Assembly (NCBI GenBank): GCA_030630015.1
Contig: DAOVNV010000035.1
Span: forward strand, 1-13,485
Direction of reading: 5' to 3'
DNA length: 13,485 nucleotides
From: Desulfuromonadales bacterium
Lineage (GTDB): Bacteria; Desulfobacterota; Desulfuromonadia; Desulfuromonadales; BM103
Under the pieces are notes generated by a model, which saw only the letters and a list, made by a program, of their open reading frames with translations, searched no databases and was not told the origin of the DNA. Below, piece by piece: positions 12,733 through 13,485 of this stretch. Numbering within the stretch: the stretch's first letter is position 1; each line of letters starts with the position of its first letter. The position numbers and the translations under genes were made by a program.

Positions 12733-13257
12733 ATGGTTGGCAAGCGACTGATATGCATCATCCTGTGGGTCGGACTGCTCTTGGTGCCGGTTGTTGCAAG
12801 CGGTATCGAAGCTGGCAAGGCGGCTCCCGATTTTAAATTGAAAGACCTGGCCGGACAGGAACACTCGCTGTCCGATTTCAAGGGCCGGGCCGTATTGCTC
12901 AAGCTGGCCACCACCTGGTGTCCGACCTGTAAGCAGCTGAGCAGTCAGATCGAAAAGATCGGGACTTATCTCAAGGAGCAAGATGCGGTTTTCCTTGATG
13001 TTTTCGTCCAGGACACCCCGGCCATGGTCAGCAAATCGCTCAAGGGCAGGGATTTCATCGTCGAGTTCCATGCCCTGCTGGATGACGGGCAGGTTCACCG
13101 CGCCTACAACGTTTACCTGATACCGCGCCTGCTGATTATTGATCCGCAGATGAGGGTGTTCTTCGACAGCGCCGGTCGTGATGTCACAGGCGCCAAGATC
13201 AAGCAACTGATCGAGGAACTGAAATCGGCCAGTCAGGACGCTCCGGCAGGGAATTGA
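12733..13257 (+). CDS. Exported TlpA/ResA-like thioredoxin-fold protein
   Basis: This is a periplasmic or membrane-anchored thiol-disulfide oxidoreductase of the AhpC/TSA-TlpA group. The 174 residues begin with a basic N-terminus and a hydrophobic stretch (about residues 5-22) typical of a signal peptide or anchor, then PDFKLKDLAG, LSDFKGRAVLLKLATTWCPTCKQL with the CPTC active site at Cys63 and Cys66, and a cis-proline segment VYLIPRLLIID. Typical roles are cytochrome c maturation or reduction of periplasmic disulfides; the specific partner cannot be read here. ATG 12733 is chosen because it places the signal peptide at the N-terminus. An in-frame GTG at 12715 and an ATG at 12676 would add residues, and none has a strong ribosome binding site. 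It has its own promoter and is unlinked in function to the upstream operon. Confidence 0.88.
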   Translation: MVGKRLICIILWVGLLLVPVVASGIEAGKAAPDFKLKDLAGQEHSLSDFKGRAVLLKLATTWCPTCKQLSSQIEKIGTYLKEQDAVFLDVFVQDTPAMVSKSLKGRDFIVEFHALLDDGQVHRAYNVYLIPRLLIIDPQMRVFFDSAGRDVTGAKIKQLIEELKSASQDAPAGN

Positions 13258-13485
13258 ACGGCTTTTGACAGGGTGAACGCTTGTTTGGATTGAGTGCTCT
13301 AGACGTGGATAAATTGCGACAGTGTGGCAGGCTGTATACAGTTATATCGGTTTCACTCTGACTCAGCCGGCAGCAGGTGCAACACAGTATCAAAAAATAG
13401 TTGGTATTTTACGCGGCTTTGACTATGTTATGGGCTGTTTGACCGGCCGGGACGTCATCTTGGCATCATTGTTGTAGTAATCATG
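13258..13485. other. Gene-free tail
   Basis: There is no plausible coding frame. A perfect ten-base palindrome CTGTATACAG lies at 13332-13341 in an A/T-rich setting, and the last three bases of the window are ATG without an evident ribosome binding site. This could be the upstream region of a gene beginning at or beyond the edge. I see no hairpin plus T-run terminator for the TlpA-like gene. Confidence 0.4.

Overview
The window reads as bacterial chromosome, most plausibly from a Desulfuromonadales-like anaerobe (Geobacter/Pelobacter/Desulfuromonas relatives). That is an inference from gene content: futalosine-route menaquinone genes, a complete ATP-dependent propionyl-CoA to succinyl-CoA gene set, and a GC-rich background with repeat-bearing spacers. 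I could not check it against a database. No rRNA, tRNA, CRISPR array or insertion sequence is visible.

Left block (1-2855, minus strand). An unrecognised 394-residue protein is followed by mqnB (futalosine hydrolase) and mqnD (1,4-dihydroxy-6-naphthoate synthase). The last two overlap by four bases. The mqnD stop overlaps an ATG at the window edge, so the operon probably continues. A palindromic repeat fills the spacer between the unknown gene and mqnB.

Divergent spacer (2856-3253). It holds a GC-rich part, then an AT-rich part with a strong sigma70-type promoter, then a leader of about 165 nt in front of the carboxylase genes.

Central block (3254-12452, plus strand). Two transcription units are inferred. 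The first encodes a carboxyltransferase subunit and an unusually large 966-residue biotin carboxylase with a C-terminal biotinyl domain; it ends at a 13-bp GC-rich terminator. The second encodes an XRE-cupin regulator, B12-dependent methylmalonyl-CoA mutase, the MeaB-type G-protein chaperone and methylmalonyl-CoA epimerase, followed by an A/T-rich terminator. Together these enzymes would convert propionyl-CoA via (S)- and (R)-methylmalonyl-CoA to succinyl-CoA, or run the mutase and epimerase in reverse. The regulator lies between the carboxylase and mutase genes. A similar 20-nt sequence occurs at the carboxylase promoter and at the regulator's own promoter, suggesting local co-regulation. Three GTAG-type REP hairpins separate the mutase gene from meaB.

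Right block (12453-13485). A well-formed promoter precedes a secreted TlpA-like thioredoxin gene, followed by about 230 bases with no recognisable gene.

The most interesting items are the enlarged biotin carboxylase/carboxyltransferase pair, the XRE-cupin regulator with its shared promoter motif, the REP array abutting a meaB start that lacks a ribosome binding site, and the unknown protein next to the menaquinone genes.
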